DNA of 64,000 bases, from positions 1-64,000 of the forward strand of contig NZ_JMKY01000004.1 of the NCBI RefSeq assembly GCF_000686585.1, read 5' to 3'. Of this stretch, positions 9,955 to 21,388 are shown piece after piece. The stretch is from Mycoplasmopsis lipofaciens ATCC 35015. Lineage in GTDB: Bacteria; Bacillota_I; Bacilli_A; Mycoplasmatales; Metamycoplasmataceae. A program made the position numbers and the translations under genes. A model generated the notes under the pieces. It was not told the origin of the DNA. It saw only the letters and a list, made by a program, of their open reading frames with translations, and searched no databases. Numbering within the stretch: position 1 is the first letter of the stretch; every line of letters starts with the position of its first letter.

Positions 9955-10100
9955 TATTCCTCTTTCAATAATATATTAGTTTAAATTATAAATATTATAT
10001 ACAATTCTTAAATCATATTTAGATAAGATTATTTCTCTATTAATATGAAAAGTAAAAATAAGTTTATATTTTGTAATGCATATAATATTTATCTATATAT

Positions 10101-10134
10101 AAAACCGAAAGATAAACATTGATCTTCCGGTTTT
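10101..10134. terminator. strong stem-loop, probable terminator of the unknown gene at 10154
   Basis: AAAACCGAAAGAT and ATCTTCCGGTTTT form a 13-bp stem with one mismatch and an 8-base loop. The better T-run is on the + strand (ATATATATTTTTTT), though no + strand gene ends here; on the - strand it follows the gene ending at 10154. Confidence 0.7.
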
Positions 10135-10153
10135 ATATATATTTTTTTATTTT

Positions 10154-11266
10154 TTATATGATATTCATATATTTTTTATAAATTTTGTCCATATTTTTAT
10201 TAATAAAATCAACTATTTCATATTTATTTAACACATTTGCATTTTTAATTGATTCACGAAGAGGAATAACAATTAATTTTTTAATATTATCCATAATAAA
10301 ATTTATATTTTCCTCTTTAATTTCATTTGTATTTAATTCAACAAATCCAATATAATCCATTGTTTCTGAGTTTTGAATCAAATTTTCTGTTTTTAAATAA
10401 AAATCAAATCTTGTAATTTTGTCATTTGAAAAATTACATTTATTTTTAATCATTCCGTAGTAATAACGAATATATTTTTCTTGCAATATTTCTTTAACAA
10501 TTTTTTTATTAAATGATGAAGAATATCCATAATGAATTACTCATTCGTGTTCCGGTTTTTCGAACGAATCTATTTCATCATTTAATATAGCATATTCGTT
10601 GTCAGTAATAGGTGTTTTAATTTGAAAATCATTACATTTTAAAATAGCTAATTTTTCATTTTGTTCAATCACAGTAGCAATTTCCAATTCTGCGAATTCG
10701 TCACAAGACATTTCTTTTAGTGGACATGAAGTGTATGGCATAAATTTTAATTCTTTTTTATTTAGTTCAAAATTACTATAAACATAACGATTACTTAGTT
10801 CTGAAAAATTAAAATTGTATTTAAATCCTTTTTCTTCGAACACCCTATTTGCAATTTTTAAAGCATGTTTTTGTGCAAAATCTTTTCATTCCATGAACAT
10901 TTCTTCTCTTTGTTGTTCATAAAATAATATTTCTTTATTAACATTGTTTAAAAATCTCGATGTTAATTGTTTTAAATCATCATAAGTTTTACTCTCAAAA
11001 GTAATAACATCAAATTTTATTTTCCCCGCGATTTTTCATTCATTATTGTTCTCAAATTTTTTAATATTATTTTTATTTAATACAACTCAATCATATTTAA
11101 CGCCATAACGCTTATTAAAATTCATTGATTGTAAAATTAATAATTCTAAAATATCTTCGGATTTTATTGCATGAAAATCATTATCAATTATGGTTTCATT
11201 TCTAAAACCGGATTTGGTAGGTTTTACATATTTTAGTTCTAATAAATAATTATTTTTTGCTTTCAT
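10154..11266 (-). CDS. hypothetical protein, 370 aa
   Basis: One frame runs from ATG 11266 (Shine-Dalgarno GAGGAG, 4 bases before) to TAA 10154, with several TGA-Trp codons. The protein is soluble, with no signal peptide or membrane helix. Three regions stand out: an N-terminal beta-rich part ([20 protein letters not shown]), a middle part with two cysteines ([13 protein letters not shown]), and a C-terminal helical part rich in Lys/Asn. I do not recognise the family. It stands alone between ftsY and the divergent prfA, with its own terminator, and its base use is like its neighbours. Confidence 0.85.
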
Positions 11267-11339
11267 ATATCTCCTCAAGTAAATGTAAATTTATATACAA
11301 TAATTATAATTACTTTACTTTAAAAAATAATGTTTTTAT

Positions 11340-11345
11340 TATAAT
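11340..11345 (+). promoter_or_regulatory. -10 box of prfA, TATAAT seven bases before ATG
   Basis: TATAAT ends seven bases before the prfA ATG at 11353 and there is no Shine-Dalgarno sequence, so transcription should start at or next to the start codon (leaderless mRNA). Confidence 0.65.
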
Positions 11346-11352
11346 AAGATAC

Positions 11353-12429
11353 ATGGAAAAAAATATGTATAACTCTTTGTCTGATATAAAAGACAAATAT
11401 TTGAAATTAGAAGAAAAATCTATGGAGGATGAAGTTATTCAAAACATTAAGGAATATTCAAAAATCTGTAGAGAAAAAAATAAAATAAAAGATATAGCTG
11501 AGGCTTTTATCCAATATGAAAATTTAAATAACGATTATTTAGAAGCTAAACAAATGATTAATTCCAAAGATCAAGATGAAGTTATGCTAGCTAAAACAAT
11601 AATTGAAGAAAATGAAATGAAGTTAGCCAAATTAGAGGAAGAATTAAAAATTTTAATTTTACCAAAAGATGAAAATGATGATTTAAATGTTATTATGGAA
11701 ATTCGTGGTGCTGCTGGAGGGGATGAAGCTAACATTTTTGCAGGTGATTTATATAAAATGTATACAAAATTTGCTGAAAGTTTAGATATGAAAATTCGTT
11801 TAATTTCGTCTTCTGCGGCTAATACAGGCGGATTTTCGCAAATAGTTTTTTCAGTTAAAGGCGAAAAAGCCTATTCAAAATTAAAATTTGAAAGTGGGGT
11901 TCATAGAGTACAAAGAATTCCTGTCACTGAAAGTTCAGGCAGAATTCATACTTCTACAGCAACAGTTACTGTTATGCCTGAAATAGATGATACTGTGGAA
12001 ATTGAAATCAAGCCATCTGATTTACAGATTGATACATATCGTTCAAGTGGCGCAGGGGGCCAATCAGTTAATACAACAGATTCAGCGGTTAGAATTACAC
12101 ATTTACCAACAGGAATAGTTGTTACATCTCAAGATGAACGTAATCAACTTGCAAATAGAGAAACAGCACTAACTGTTTTAAAATCAAAATTATATGATTT
12201 AGAAATTCAAAAAAAACAAGCTGAAGAAGCAGGATATAGAAAACTTGCTGGTCACGGAGATAGAAGCGAAAAAATTAGAACTTACAATTATCCACAAGAT
12301 AGAGTTACAGATCATAGAATTGGTTTTTCAACAAGTCTGAAACAAGTGGTTGAAGGTAAATTGCAACCAATTATCGAAGCATTATTAACTGAAGAACAAA
12401 ATCAAAAAATTAAAGAAAGTGGTTTTTAA
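11353..12429 (+). CDS. prfA: peptide chain release factor 1
   Basis: The 358-aa RF1 has the GGQ peptidyl-hydrolase motif in [18 protein letters not shown] and the usual helical N-terminal domain. RF1 reads UAA and UAG; no prfB is present here, consistent with UGA being a Trp codon. The start is ATG 11353 because the -10 box sits seven bases ahead; a second in-frame ATG lies at 11365, and the frame stays open further upstream only through promoter sequence. The stop overlaps the prmC start (TAATG), so the factor and the enzyme that methylates its GGQ glutamine are made together. Confidence 0.97.
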   Translation: MEKNMYNSLSDIKDKYLKLEEKSMEDEVIQNIKEYSKICREKNKIKDIAEAFIQYENLNNDYLEAKQMINSKDQDEVMLAKTIIEENEMKLAKLEEELKILILPKDENDDLNVIMEIRGAAGGDEANIFAGDLYKMYTKFAESLDMKIRLISSSAANTGGFSQIVFSVKGEKAYSKLKFESGVHRVQRIPVTESSGRIHTSTATVTVMPEIDDTVEIEIKPSDLQIDTYRSSGAGGQSVNTTDSAVRITHLPTGIVVTSQDERNQLANRETALTVLKSKLYDLEIQKKQAEEAGYRKLAGHGDRSEKIRTYNYPQDRVTDHRIGFSTSLKQVVEGKLQPIIEALLTEEQNQKIKESGF

Positions 12430-13142
12430 TGCCAACAAAAGAAGATCTCCTAAATGAAAAAAGAAAATATGGTTTAAAAGAGATTATTAATTTAGAAGAG
12501 TTAAAACTTCTCGAACAAAATGTACCTATTCAACATATTATGGGATATGTTGATTTTTTAGGTATAAACATTAAAGTAAATAAAAATGTATTAATTCCCA
12601 GATACGAAACAATGGAATTAGTTGATTTGTTTCTTAAAAAATATGCTAAAAATAATACAAAAATATTGGATTTGTGCACAGGATCAGGATGTATAGGTAT
12701 AAAAATTAAAAAAGATTTACCAGGTTCTGAAGTTATATTAAGTGATATTTCATTAGAAGCTTTAAAAATTGCAAAGGAGAATTGTTTAAACAATTTGAAT
12801 GCAGATGAGTTGAAAGGAATATCTATTTTACATAGCAATTTATTTGAAAAAATTAATAACAAATTTGACGTTATTATTTCTAACCCGCCATATTTAAATA
12901 AAAAAGATACGGATATTGATGAAAGTGTAAAGCAATTTGAACCACATATTGCGTTGTTCGCAGATGATAATGGTTGAGCAATATATGAGCAAATATTAAG
13001 TGATTATAAAAAATTTCTTAACAAAAATGGAATTTTAATAATGGAAATTAATCCTAAACATGAGTCCAAATGAAAAAACATAAAGAATGCACATTTAATT
13101 AAAGATATTAATAATAAATATAGATTTGTCGTTTTTAAATAA
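12429..13142 (+). CDS. prmC: release factor glutamine methyltransferase PrmC
   Basis: The 237-aa protein shows PIQHIMGYVDFLG and VLIPRYETMELVD, typical of HemK/PrmC, then AdoMet motif I LDLCTGSGCIGI and the catalytic NPPY in IISNPPYLNKKD. It methylates the Gln of the GGQ loop of RF1. TGA codons in the last third encode Trp. It is translationally coupled to prfA and slightly shorter than the usual 270-290 aa, mainly in the N-terminal domain. Confidence 0.96.
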
Positions 13143-13150
13143 TTTTTATT

Positions 13151-13156
13151 TATAAT
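13151..13156 (+). promoter_or_regulatory. -10 box of acpP, TATAAT seven bases before ATG
   Basis: TATAAT is followed by exactly seven bases and then the acpP ATG, with no Shine-Dalgarno between. This is the same spacing as for prfA and cysS. Confidence 0.6.
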
Positions 13157-13163
13157 ATAAATT

Positions 13164-13388
13164 ATGAATTTACAAGATTTAATAATAAAAAAATTTCAAA
13201 AATTAACATCTAAAAAAGTAACTCTTCAATCAAGTTTAGCAGAATTAAAAATTGATTCGCTTTCATTAGCAGAATTAGTATATGAAGCAGAACAAGAATT
13301 AAATATAAGGGTTACAGATGAGGATTTATTAAAAATAAACACGATAGAAGAAGTTATAGAAATTATTCAAAAAGCTCAAAATAAATAA
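13164..13388 (+). CDS. acpP: acyl carrier protein
   Basis: The 74-aa protein has the phosphopantetheine attachment site KIDSLSLAEL (Ser32) and the expected three-helix acidic pattern ending IEEVIEIIQKAQ. In mycoplasmas, which lack full fatty-acid synthesis, ACP probably serves acyl transfer in lipid or lipoate-type metabolism. It follows prmC by 21 bases but appears to have its own leaderless promoter, and is followed at once by a terminator. Confidence 0.93.
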   Translation: MNLQDLIIKKFQKLTSKKVTLQSSLAELKIDSLSLAELVYEAEQELNIRVTDEDLLKINTIEEVIEIIQKAQNK

Positions 13389-13401
13389 ATTTTTGAAATT
13401 A

Positions 13402-13421
13402 AAACAGGACAAAACCTGTTT
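13402..13421 (+). terminator. rho-independent terminator after acpP
   Basis: AAACAGG and CCTGTTT form a 7-bp stem around a 6-base loop and are followed by a run of T. Confidence 0.85.
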
Positions 13422-13442
13422 TTTTAATTCAGATTCAATTGC

Positions 13443-13690
13443 ATTATGAAAAAAATTAAATTTAATATTAGGAACCAATATTGCACTTATTTTATTTGTG
13501 GTGAATTAATCTGACACTAAGAGTTTTTTGAATAAAAACAAATTAGTTTTTGAAGCAGAAAATAGTGAAATTATTGTTGCAAATAATACTGGATATAGCC
13601 ACGAAATAAAATAAGGATTTAGGAACCCTTATCCTTATTTTATTCTACTGACAGATGATTTAAATGAAAAGCATTAAAAGTAAAAATAAT
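13443..13690. other. gene-poor interval with possible coding relics and a hairpin
   Basis: Between acpP and the importer operon there are only short open stretches, such as a 19-codon frame from 13446 and EAENSEIIVANNTGYSHEIK ending near 13613. They look like decayed coding sequence but I cannot name a source. An 11-bp perfect stem (13608-13618 with 13631-13641, AAAATAAGGAT / ATCCTTATTTT) is a further terminator-like element. Confidence 0.4.
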
Positions 13691-13691
13691 A

Positions 13692-13720
13692 AAAAAACAG
13701 GGAGTTATCCCTATTTTTTT
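13692..13720. terminator. bidirectional terminator of the importer operon
   Basis: AGGGA-GTTA-TCCCT is flanked by A-runs on the left and T-runs on the right, so it can act on either strand. It lies about 50 bases beyond the stop of the last importer gene (leftward). Confidence 0.7.
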
Positions 13721-13772
13721 TTAAATCATTTTAATTAAATAATTTTGCCACCGTTTTCTTTTTTAGCTCTCG

Positions 13773-14717
13773 TTATCTTTTAGATTTATCATAAATGATT
13801 CCTGCTGCAGCAGGAGCTCTAGTTTTTTTACCCATAATAATAACCATTATTAAAGTACCTAGATATGGAATAGTTCTAAATAAATATGCAAAAGCTTCAA
13901 CACTCTTAACATAACCTGATAAATCAGCTAAACCAAATAATAATGAATAAACAAATGAAGATAATGTGATTAATCAAACATTTCATTGTCCCATAATCAT
14001 AATAGCTAAAGCTAAATAACCAAGACCGTTAACTTCACCTGTAAAAGATAATCTAGATGATTGAGCGAAAAATGAACCGGCTAAACCTGATAAAAAACCA
14101 GAAATTAAAACACCTTGTCACTTTATCGAATTTACATTTATACCTGCAACATCAGATGCATTTGGGTTTTCTCCCACACTTCTAAAGCGCAAACCTCAGG
14201 CTGTTTTGTATAACATTAAATAGGAAATAATAACTATTAAAATTGTAATAACTAATTTTAGTGAAATAATTTCAAATTTAGTTCCTGAAACCTCCACATA
14301 AGCTGCCATTTCTGTAACATTGTTATTTGGTGTATTTGTATTATTACCAAAAATAATAAGAAGTATTAAAGCAATACCAAATGCTAATAAATTTATTGCA
14401 AAACCAGAAATTGTATGATCACTTTTTAATTTTATGGTTGCAAAACCTAAAAGTGTTGAGAACAACATACCAACTAATCCACTTATTGGAAATAGAAGAA
14501 GTTGTCAAAACATAGATTTTTGTATATCTATAGGAAATATTTTGGACATTATCTGTGTAATTACTAAATATGTAACAGCGCCTATTATCATAACACCATT
14601 AATTCCTATATTAACAATACCTGAACGCTCAGTAAACATACCGCCAATAGCACTAACAGCAAAAATACAGAAATATATTGAAATTACAATTGAAAATGCA
14701 CCTCACGCAACAATCAT
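13773..14717 (-). CDS. BMP-type nucleoside ABC transporter, permease subunit 2 (NupQ/YufQ-like)
   Basis: The 314-aa integral membrane protein has about 8-9 hydrophobic helices. Family features are GGMFTERSGIVNIGINGVMI near the N-terminus and WGLRFRSVGENPNASDVAGI in the cytoplasmic coupling loop. TGA-Trp codons occur throughout. Its ATG overlaps the stop of permease 1 (TAATG). It is last in the leftward operon lipoprotein-ATPase-permease-permease and forms the membrane channel with permease 1 for uptake of nucleosides, which these organisms cannot make. Confidence 0.92.
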
Positions 14718-17005
14718 TATTCCACTTCCTTTCTATATTCTTTTGGCATTAAGATATAATTATTTAAATAGAATTCATAAATTTTATTGGTTTCTAATTT
14801 AAATAAATTCTTATTTTCTTTCAGTTGTGCTTTATATTGTAATTTAATATCCTGTTTTTCAGATTTTTTTAATTTTCTTAATTGATCATTAAGAGCTCTA
14901 TGTTGATCCGAAATTTTTGAGAAGTTTTCTATTGTTTCATCATTATTTTTAGAATTTAAAGCTATTTTAAGAAAATCATTTTTATGTTTTTTGTAATTTT
15001 TGTTTGCTAATTTTATTTGTTTTTTAAAGCTTGTTGTTTCAATTTCAAATTGATTAATATCAAATATATATGATGTCTGTTCATTTAATTTTTTAATATT
15101 TTCTTGATCAAAGGATTTTAAATTTAATTCCAAATAATTTTTTGCATATTTTTTATTTTTGTCTCATTGTTTTAATGATAGTTTACAAATATTTTTGTGG
15201 TGATTTACCATATTTTGATAAATAATTTTGTTTTCTTTTAAAATATGTTTTTTATTTTTAATTATTTCATTTAAACAGTTGAAACTATTAATTCGTTTTA
15301 GTTTATTTTGTTCAATGACATCATTAATAAATTGCTTACCTTTTTTGCCAATAACCTCATTTAATAGATCTTTTTGCAGATTAATTTCTTGTAAGTATAA
15401 GTCTATTTTTTTATTTAATTCGCTTAACTTATATTCATCTTTTTCTTTTAATGTTTGTTCATAATTTTTATTGATTAATTTAATTAAATGCTTAATTTTA
15501 TCGATGTTATTTCTTTGTTCTTTGTTTTGAAATTTATATTCTTTTCTTAATTTATTTATTTCATTTATTAAATCTATAATAGGTTGCATCAACTCTACTT
15601 TTTTAAGGTAAAAAAGTTCTTTAGCTTCAATTTGTTTTATTTTAGTTTCATATTTTAATTTGTAATCGATATATTTATTTAAATATAATGCTTTAGTTTC
15701 TATTGTTATATTTTGTTGAATACTACTCTTATGCAATCTATATTTTTTTAATACTCTTTGTTTTTTCTTTCGCAATCAATATATATGCATTTTAGCTCTT
15801 CAACTTTTACGCGATAACAAAATTATTTTTTTTCAGACATATTTACCGGGGGTAAATTGTAGAAGAATTTGTGATATTGAAGCAAAATATAAAATTATTG
15901 ATGTTATAACATTCAAATCTTCTTTTAAAATGTTTAAAGATCCTGTTGTTGTATAAATTCTGCTTGTATAAAGAATGGAATAGAACAATGAAATTAACAT
16001 AACACCCAAAGGAGCATTTAATGCCAATAATGCAATAGCAATAGATTCAAAACCAATAACTAATGGAGATTGAATTCCAATAAATTTGGTTTCAAAAATC
16101 ATGTAGTAAAAGAAACCACCTATTCCTGCTAATAACCCAGAAAAACCTAAAATAAGTGATGTAAGTAATTTATCATTTACTCCAATGTATTGGCCATTGG
16201 TTTTAGATAAACCTAACATTCTTAATTTATAACCTAGTGTTGTAAATTTATACATGATTCATAGACCAATACCAATTACTATAAGAGATAAAGATAGAAT
16301 TAACGAAAATAATTCTTTTATTTCTTTTTGAATATATAATGGTCCCCCTAATACACCTCCACCATTCAATGGATCAATGTATTTAGCAGTAAGTGGTCCA
16401 AAAGAATTACTTTGTAGTTGAAAAATGTAACTTGCAATACCAACTAATATTCAGTTCATTAGAATTGTGCTAATTACTTCATGAATATTTAAATATGCTT
16501 TTAAAATTCCTGAAAACAATCCTAATAAGAATCCTACAAATGCGTAAATAATTAAATAAATAATTAAATGAGCTAATTTTATATCTCCTAAATCTTTGCT
16601 TGCAATTATAGAAAAACAAATAATTGAGCCAGCAGTCATTTGCCCACTAATACCTATATTAAATAACCCTGATCTAAAGCCAATAGCAGAAGCTAAACCA
16701 GTAAATCCAAATATTATAAAATAATTGCCAAATCTCTGAATCGAATTAGAATATTTAAAAACCTCACCGAAGGCTGCAAAAAATAAAAATGGATTTCGAG
16801 GTGTGTGTGTTGGTGATGTAATTGCTGTTGATATAAATATATAAATCATAGCAGCGCCAAGACCAAATATTAATGATCATACTGATGCCATTATTCTATT
16901 TTTTGCTTTTTTATTTTTTTCTAATTTAAAAAAAGTTGATATTTTTTGTAAATTATTATTCACTTTCGATTTGAAAGAAGGTTCTATTATGGTTTTATTT
17001 TTCAT
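14717..17005 (-). CDS. BMP-type nucleoside ABC transporter, permease subunit 1, with long coiled-coil C-terminal extension
   Basis: One 762-aa frame. Residues 1-390 are the permease, with RSGLFNIGISGQMTAGSI and YKFTTLGYKLRMLGLSKTNG typical of the NupP/YufP family and about 9 membrane helices. From residue 391, at a TGA-Trp after ILLQFTPGKYV, about 370 highly charged Lys/Glu/Asn-rich residues follow, predicted to be long coiled coil, probably cytoplasmic. Bacillus relatives stop at about 350 aa. The joint has no stop or frameshift once TGA is read as Trp, so it is a true fusion or extension. The start overlaps the ATPase stop, and the stop overlaps the next permease start. Confidence 0.9.
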
Positions 17006-18558
17006 TACTCTCCTTTCATTTCTAAATTGGCATTAGAAGACATATATTTACCAATTTCATTTCTTGTTATGTTTTTAGCATCTTTAATTGTTAATAATTT
17101 TCCTTCATTTATAACCGCAATCGTGTCAGCTAAAGCAAAAACCTCATCAAGTTCATATGAGATAAGCAAAATTGCTTTTCCATTTTTCTTTTCCTCTAGT
17201 ATTTGATTATGAATATTATTAATTGCCCCTATATCTAAACCTCTTGTCGGTTGAATAATAATGATAAAATCATGTTCAGTCATCATTTCGCGACCTACAA
17301 TAAATTTTTGTTGATTTCCTCCCGATAGTGAACGAGATAGAGCAGTTCCCTTACGAGAACCTCGAACATCATAGTTATCAATAATTTGATTTGAAAAATT
17401 TTTAATTTTTTTTGTTTTAATAAAACCTAATTTTTGATATTTCTTATCTCATAATCTTCTTAATATGGCATTATCTAAAATTGTATAATCAAGAATTAGA
17501 CCATGGTGGTGTCTATCAGCGGGAATAAATGAAATATTTCTTTTACTTCTTTTTAAAACACCTTCTTTTGTAATGTCTATTAATTCATAATTTTGTTCTT
17601 TATTTTTTGTTCTTAATTTAATTTGACCGGCACTAACTTTTGTCATTCCCGAACAAACTTTTTCTAACTCATTTTGACCATTACCTTCGACACCCGCTAT
17701 AACAAAAATTTCACCCGCATGAATTTTAAAGGAAATATCATTTAAATGAATTATCCCTTTATTAGTTGATACATTGTTTAATTCAAAAATAACATCTTTT
17801 CTTTCAGTATTCAAAGTATTTTTAATTTCTTCAACTTTAGATCCAACCATAGCTTGAATTATTTCTTCTTTAGAAGTTTTTTTCATATCAAAAGTACCTG
17901 AAACTTTACCTCTACGTAAAACCGTTGCATAGTCAGCTACTTGAATTATTTCTTTTAATTTATGAGATATAAAAATAATTGTTTTACCAGCTTTTCTAAA
18001 CATTTCAAACGATCTTAGTAAACCTTGAATTTCTTCATCAGTTAAAACAGCAGTTGGTTCATCAAAAACTAAAATATCGTTATCTTTATATAACATTTTC
18101 ATAATTTCTACTTTTTGTTGAGTAGAAACTGTTGCTTGACCGCTTAATTGATTTAAATCAAATCTTAAGTCATATTTTTCTTGTAATGCTTTAATTTTTT
18201 TAATTGCGATGTTTTTATCTAAAAAACCATTTGTGTTTCATTCTGAACCTAAAATGATATTTTCTAAATTAGTATACACGTCCACTAATTTAAAATGTTG
18301 ATGTACCATGCCTATTTTTGCATTGTTTGCATCGTTAGGTCCCTTAAAAAACACTTTTTTGCCATTAACAAAAATTTCTCCTGACGTTGGCTCATACAAT
18401 CCAAACAATATTGACATTAATGTGCTTTTACCAGCGCCATTTTCACCAATTAGTGCATGGATTGAACCTTTGAGAATATTAAAGCTAACGTTATCGTTAG
18501 CTTTAATTCCTGGGAATTCTTTTGTTAAATTAACAAATTGAATTGCGTTTTGATTCAT
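17005..18558 (-). CDS. BMP-type nucleoside ABC transporter, double ATP-binding subunit (NupO-like)
   Basis: The 517-aa protein has two ABC domains. The first has Walker A GENGAGKST and Walker B ILVFDEPTAVL, but its signature region reads TVSTQQKVEI instead of LSGGQ. The second has a degenerate Walker A (GVEGNGQNELEKV, lacking GK[ST]) but a good signature SRSLSGGNQQK and Walker B FIIIIQPTRGLDIG, with Gln in place of the catalytic Glu region. This asymmetric split, with one intact composite site, is known for nucleoside/BMP and sugar double ATPases. It drives import through the two permeases that follow. Confidence 0.94.
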
Positions 18559-18560
18559 AT

Positions 18561-19904
18561 TTATTTTTTAAGTAAATCATTTAAAGCATTTAATCTTGAT
18601 TGAAGATCAGTGTTTTCATCTGCATCTGATAAATTAACTTTTCCAGAATGTAATCAATTTAATTCTTCAGTAGTTAGAGATTTGAATTTAGACATACCTT
18701 CAGCAAGGGCAGCTTCAGCTTTTGTACGTTCTGAACCAGTTAATGTTGTATCAGCAAGTCCAATTCAGTTATCATTAATACCTTTTTGTAAAAGTCCTGA
18801 TTTAGCATTATTTTCACCAAAAGCAACATATCCACCTAAATTTTGGTTTAATAATTTACCTGAAACTAATGCACCTAAAGTATCATATGTAGCTTGTCCA
18901 ATTCTTTTTAGAATACTTGTGAAAAATCTATTCTTGTTTTTTGAAGCTGATTTAGATTGATCTGTATCTACACCAACTAATAAAACATCATCATTCATTG
19001 ATTTAGCAACTTCATTTGTTGCAATTCCTGCTACAGCCATAACTAATTTTGGATTGTTTGAAAGTGCTTTAGTTACAGAAGTTGCCATAGGATCTTTAGC
19101 TTCGAAGCCAGATGTTAAATCAACGGTAGCTGTTGTTGATTTAACTTTATTTGAAGGGTTTTTAGTATTTCAATAAATTGCACCTTTATAAAAACCTTCG
19201 TTAAAGTCAGTTACACCTGGGAATGTTCCACCACCAAATGTAGCAAAATCTCTATCATTTTCATTAGCTTCTTGAGATAGATATTTAGCAGCTGCATATC
19301 CTGCTGCAAATCCACCTTCTTTAGTATTAAATAACAACGAAATTCCGGCACCTTCATCTAATTGAGCACCATATTCACCTGTTACTAAAAAGTCTATTCC
19401 AATAATAACTATTCCTTTTTTTTGGAATGTTTCTTTGTTATCTTTATAGAATTTTTTAATTGGGTCTAAATGTAAGAAACCTGGTAATACCCAGTATTTG
19501 AAATTTTTATTTAATGCAGCTTCATAAGCTTCATCAAATTTTTGATGTTGAACTTCTAGAACGTCATAAAGATCTGTTTTGATCTTTTGATCTTTTGCAA
19601 CTTGCAATAAACCTTCTCAAGCTGATTGATTAAATGAACCATCATTTATATTTCCACCATCAGTTATTACACACATACCGAATGCTTCAGTTGGAGTTTC
19701 TGCATTTTGAAATTCTGGATTAGAAACAATTCCTGCAACCTTGTTTGCTTCAGCAATTTCTTTTGGGTGATTTTCATTTCCTGTATTTTGTTTTTTTGTA
19801 ATTGGGCTAATTTTACTACTACATGCTGATGAAACCATAGGTATCGCTGCTATTGTTGTAGCAATAGAACCTAAAGTTAAAACCATTTTTGAACTTTTTT
19901 TCAT
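18561..19904 (-). CDS. BMP family nucleoside-binding lipoprotein
   Basis: The 447-aa precursor has a signal peptide with lipobox VSSAC; Cys28 would be lipidated. The mature protein has the BMP/PnrA pattern: VITDGGNINDGSFNQSAWEG, GFAAGYAAAKYLS, FATFGGGTFPGVTDFNEGF and MAVAGIATNEVAKS. Shine-Dalgarno AAGGAGA precedes the ATG. It is the first gene of the importer operon, ending 2 bases before the ATPase start. It captures nucleosides at the outer face and may be a surface antigen. Confidence 0.94.
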
Positions 19905-20023
19905 TTTGTCTCCTTAATTTTATACAAACCGATATTTAATTAATAATTTTGTAAATATCATAGTTTATATTGTATTTTAAATTTATGAAAATATTGATAA
20001 AATCTTGCTTTTTTCCACATTAA

Positions 20024-20053
20024 AAAACATCCTATTTTTTAAAAGGATGTTTT
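20024..20053. terminator. rho-independent terminator after frr
   Basis: AAAACATCCT and AGGATGTTTT form a 10-bp stem with T-runs on both sides. A second, weaker A/T hairpin (about 20084-20106) lies nearer the frr stop. Confidence 0.8.
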
Positions 20054-20120
20054 TGAAATTTTGATTTATAATTAAGATATTAGCGCTTTTTTAAAAAAGT
20101 GTTTTTTTTATTTCTATATT

Positions 20121-20672
20121 TTACATTGTCATTAATTCTTTTTCTTTTTTAGTTGTCATTTTGTTGATGTGCTCAATAGCTTTATCCACTTCTTTTTGAA
20201 TTTCGTCAAGATATCTTTTTTCAATATCTTCTGAAAGATCTTCATCGTTTTTAATCATTTTATTAACATTTTGGCGAGCGTTTCTAATACCCACCTTGGC
20301 ATTTTCTGTATGTTTACTTAAATTTTTAATCATTTCTTTTCTTCTATCAGTTGTTAATGCAGGAAATGTTAATCTAACTTGATTGCCTTCATCAGAAACC
20401 GAAATATTCAAGTTTGCATTTAAAATAGATTTAGCTATTTCATGTGTTGTAGATACATCAAAAGGTTTAACAAGAAGTTGTTGCGGTTCAGGAACAGTTA
20501 CATTTGCTAATTCTTCTAATGGTGTCAAAGTATCATAATAATTTATTTTTATACCTTTGATAAGTTGAGGATTAGCTCTACCAGTTGAAATTTTTGAAAG
20601 TTCAAAAGCATAATGATTTTTGGCTTTTTCAGCCTCATCTAAAAAATTTAATATATATAAGTCTAATTCCAT
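20121..20672 (-). CDS. frr: ribosome recycling factor
   Basis: The 183-aa protein has normal RRF length. The N-terminal helix contains FELSKISTGRANPQLIKGI and the middle beta domain VTVPEPQQLLVKPFD. NVNKMIKNDEDLSEDIEKRY in the final helix is the classic tail. Its ATG overlaps the pyrH stop (TAATG). pyrH-frr adjacency is conserved across bacteria. Confidence 0.97.
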   Translation of the reverse strand: MELDLYILNFLDEAEKAKNHYAFELSKISTGRANPQLIKGIKINYYDTLTPLEELANVTVPEPQQLLVKPFDVSTTHEIAKSILNANLNISVSDEGNQVRLTFPALTTDRRKEMIKNLSKHTENAKVGIRNARQNVNKMIKNDEDLSEDIEKRYLDEIQKEVDKAIEHINKMTTKKEKELMTM

Positions 20673-21388
20673 TATTTAGTAACCTCCGTATATTTAATTT
20701 TTCCATTTAAAGCTTTTAAAATAGCATCTTTTTCAGCTATGTTAAACACAATTAAATTTATATTATTATCTCTTGCCATGCTTGTAGCAGTTAAATCCAT
20801 TACTTGCAATTTTTTATCTAAAATTTCATCGTATGTAATTTTACTATAATGTTTTGCATTTGGGTTTTTCTTTGGATCAGAATCATAAATTCCTTCTACA
20901 CCATTTTTACCCATTAAAATAACTTCGGCTTTAATTTCACTGGCAAATAATGTTGCAGCTGTATCTGTTGTAAAATATGGTCTGCCTGTTCCTCCAGCAA
21001 AAATCACAACTTCACCATTTGCTAAATATTTTAAAGCTTTTTCATTTATATAATTTTCTGATACTTTTTGATCAATGTTAATTGATGATTGAACTCTAGC
21101 TTTAATTCCTACTTTTTCAAAACCACTTTGAAGTGCTAATCCATTCATCATTGTTGCAAGCATTCCGATATAATCAGCTCTATTTCTTGGAATTCCATTT
21201 TTTTCTGCACTTGCACCTCTTCAAAAATTACCTCCACCAACAACAACGCTTACTTGAGTGCCACTCTCAACTATTTGTTTTAATTGATATGCTATATCTT
21301 CAACTAATCTATAGTCAATAGCCAATCGTTTTTCTTTGTTTACTAAACCTTCTCCTGAAAGTTTTACCAATATTCTTTTGTATTTCAC
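20672..21388 (-). CDS. pyrH: UMP kinase
   Basis: The 238-aa protein phosphorylates UMP to UDP. VKLSGEGLVNKEKRL at the start, VVVGGGNFWRGA, ADYIGMLATMMNGLAL and IFAGGTGRPYFTTDTAA are hallmark stretches of bacterial PyrH. The start is GTG 21388, with GAAAGG 7 bases upstream; an ATG six bases earlier is out of frame. One Trp near the N-terminus is TGA-coded. Confidence 0.96.

Noticed and set aside
14434-14802. A 122-aa + strand frame across the permease junction
   Set aside because: It is antisense to both importer permeases, which are clearly coding.
17005-18558. Loss of transport activity because one Walker A lacks GK[ST] and one signature is not LSGGQ
   Set aside because: Asymmetric degenerate sites are normal for double ATPases of the BMP/nucleoside importer family; the composite site that remains is complete.
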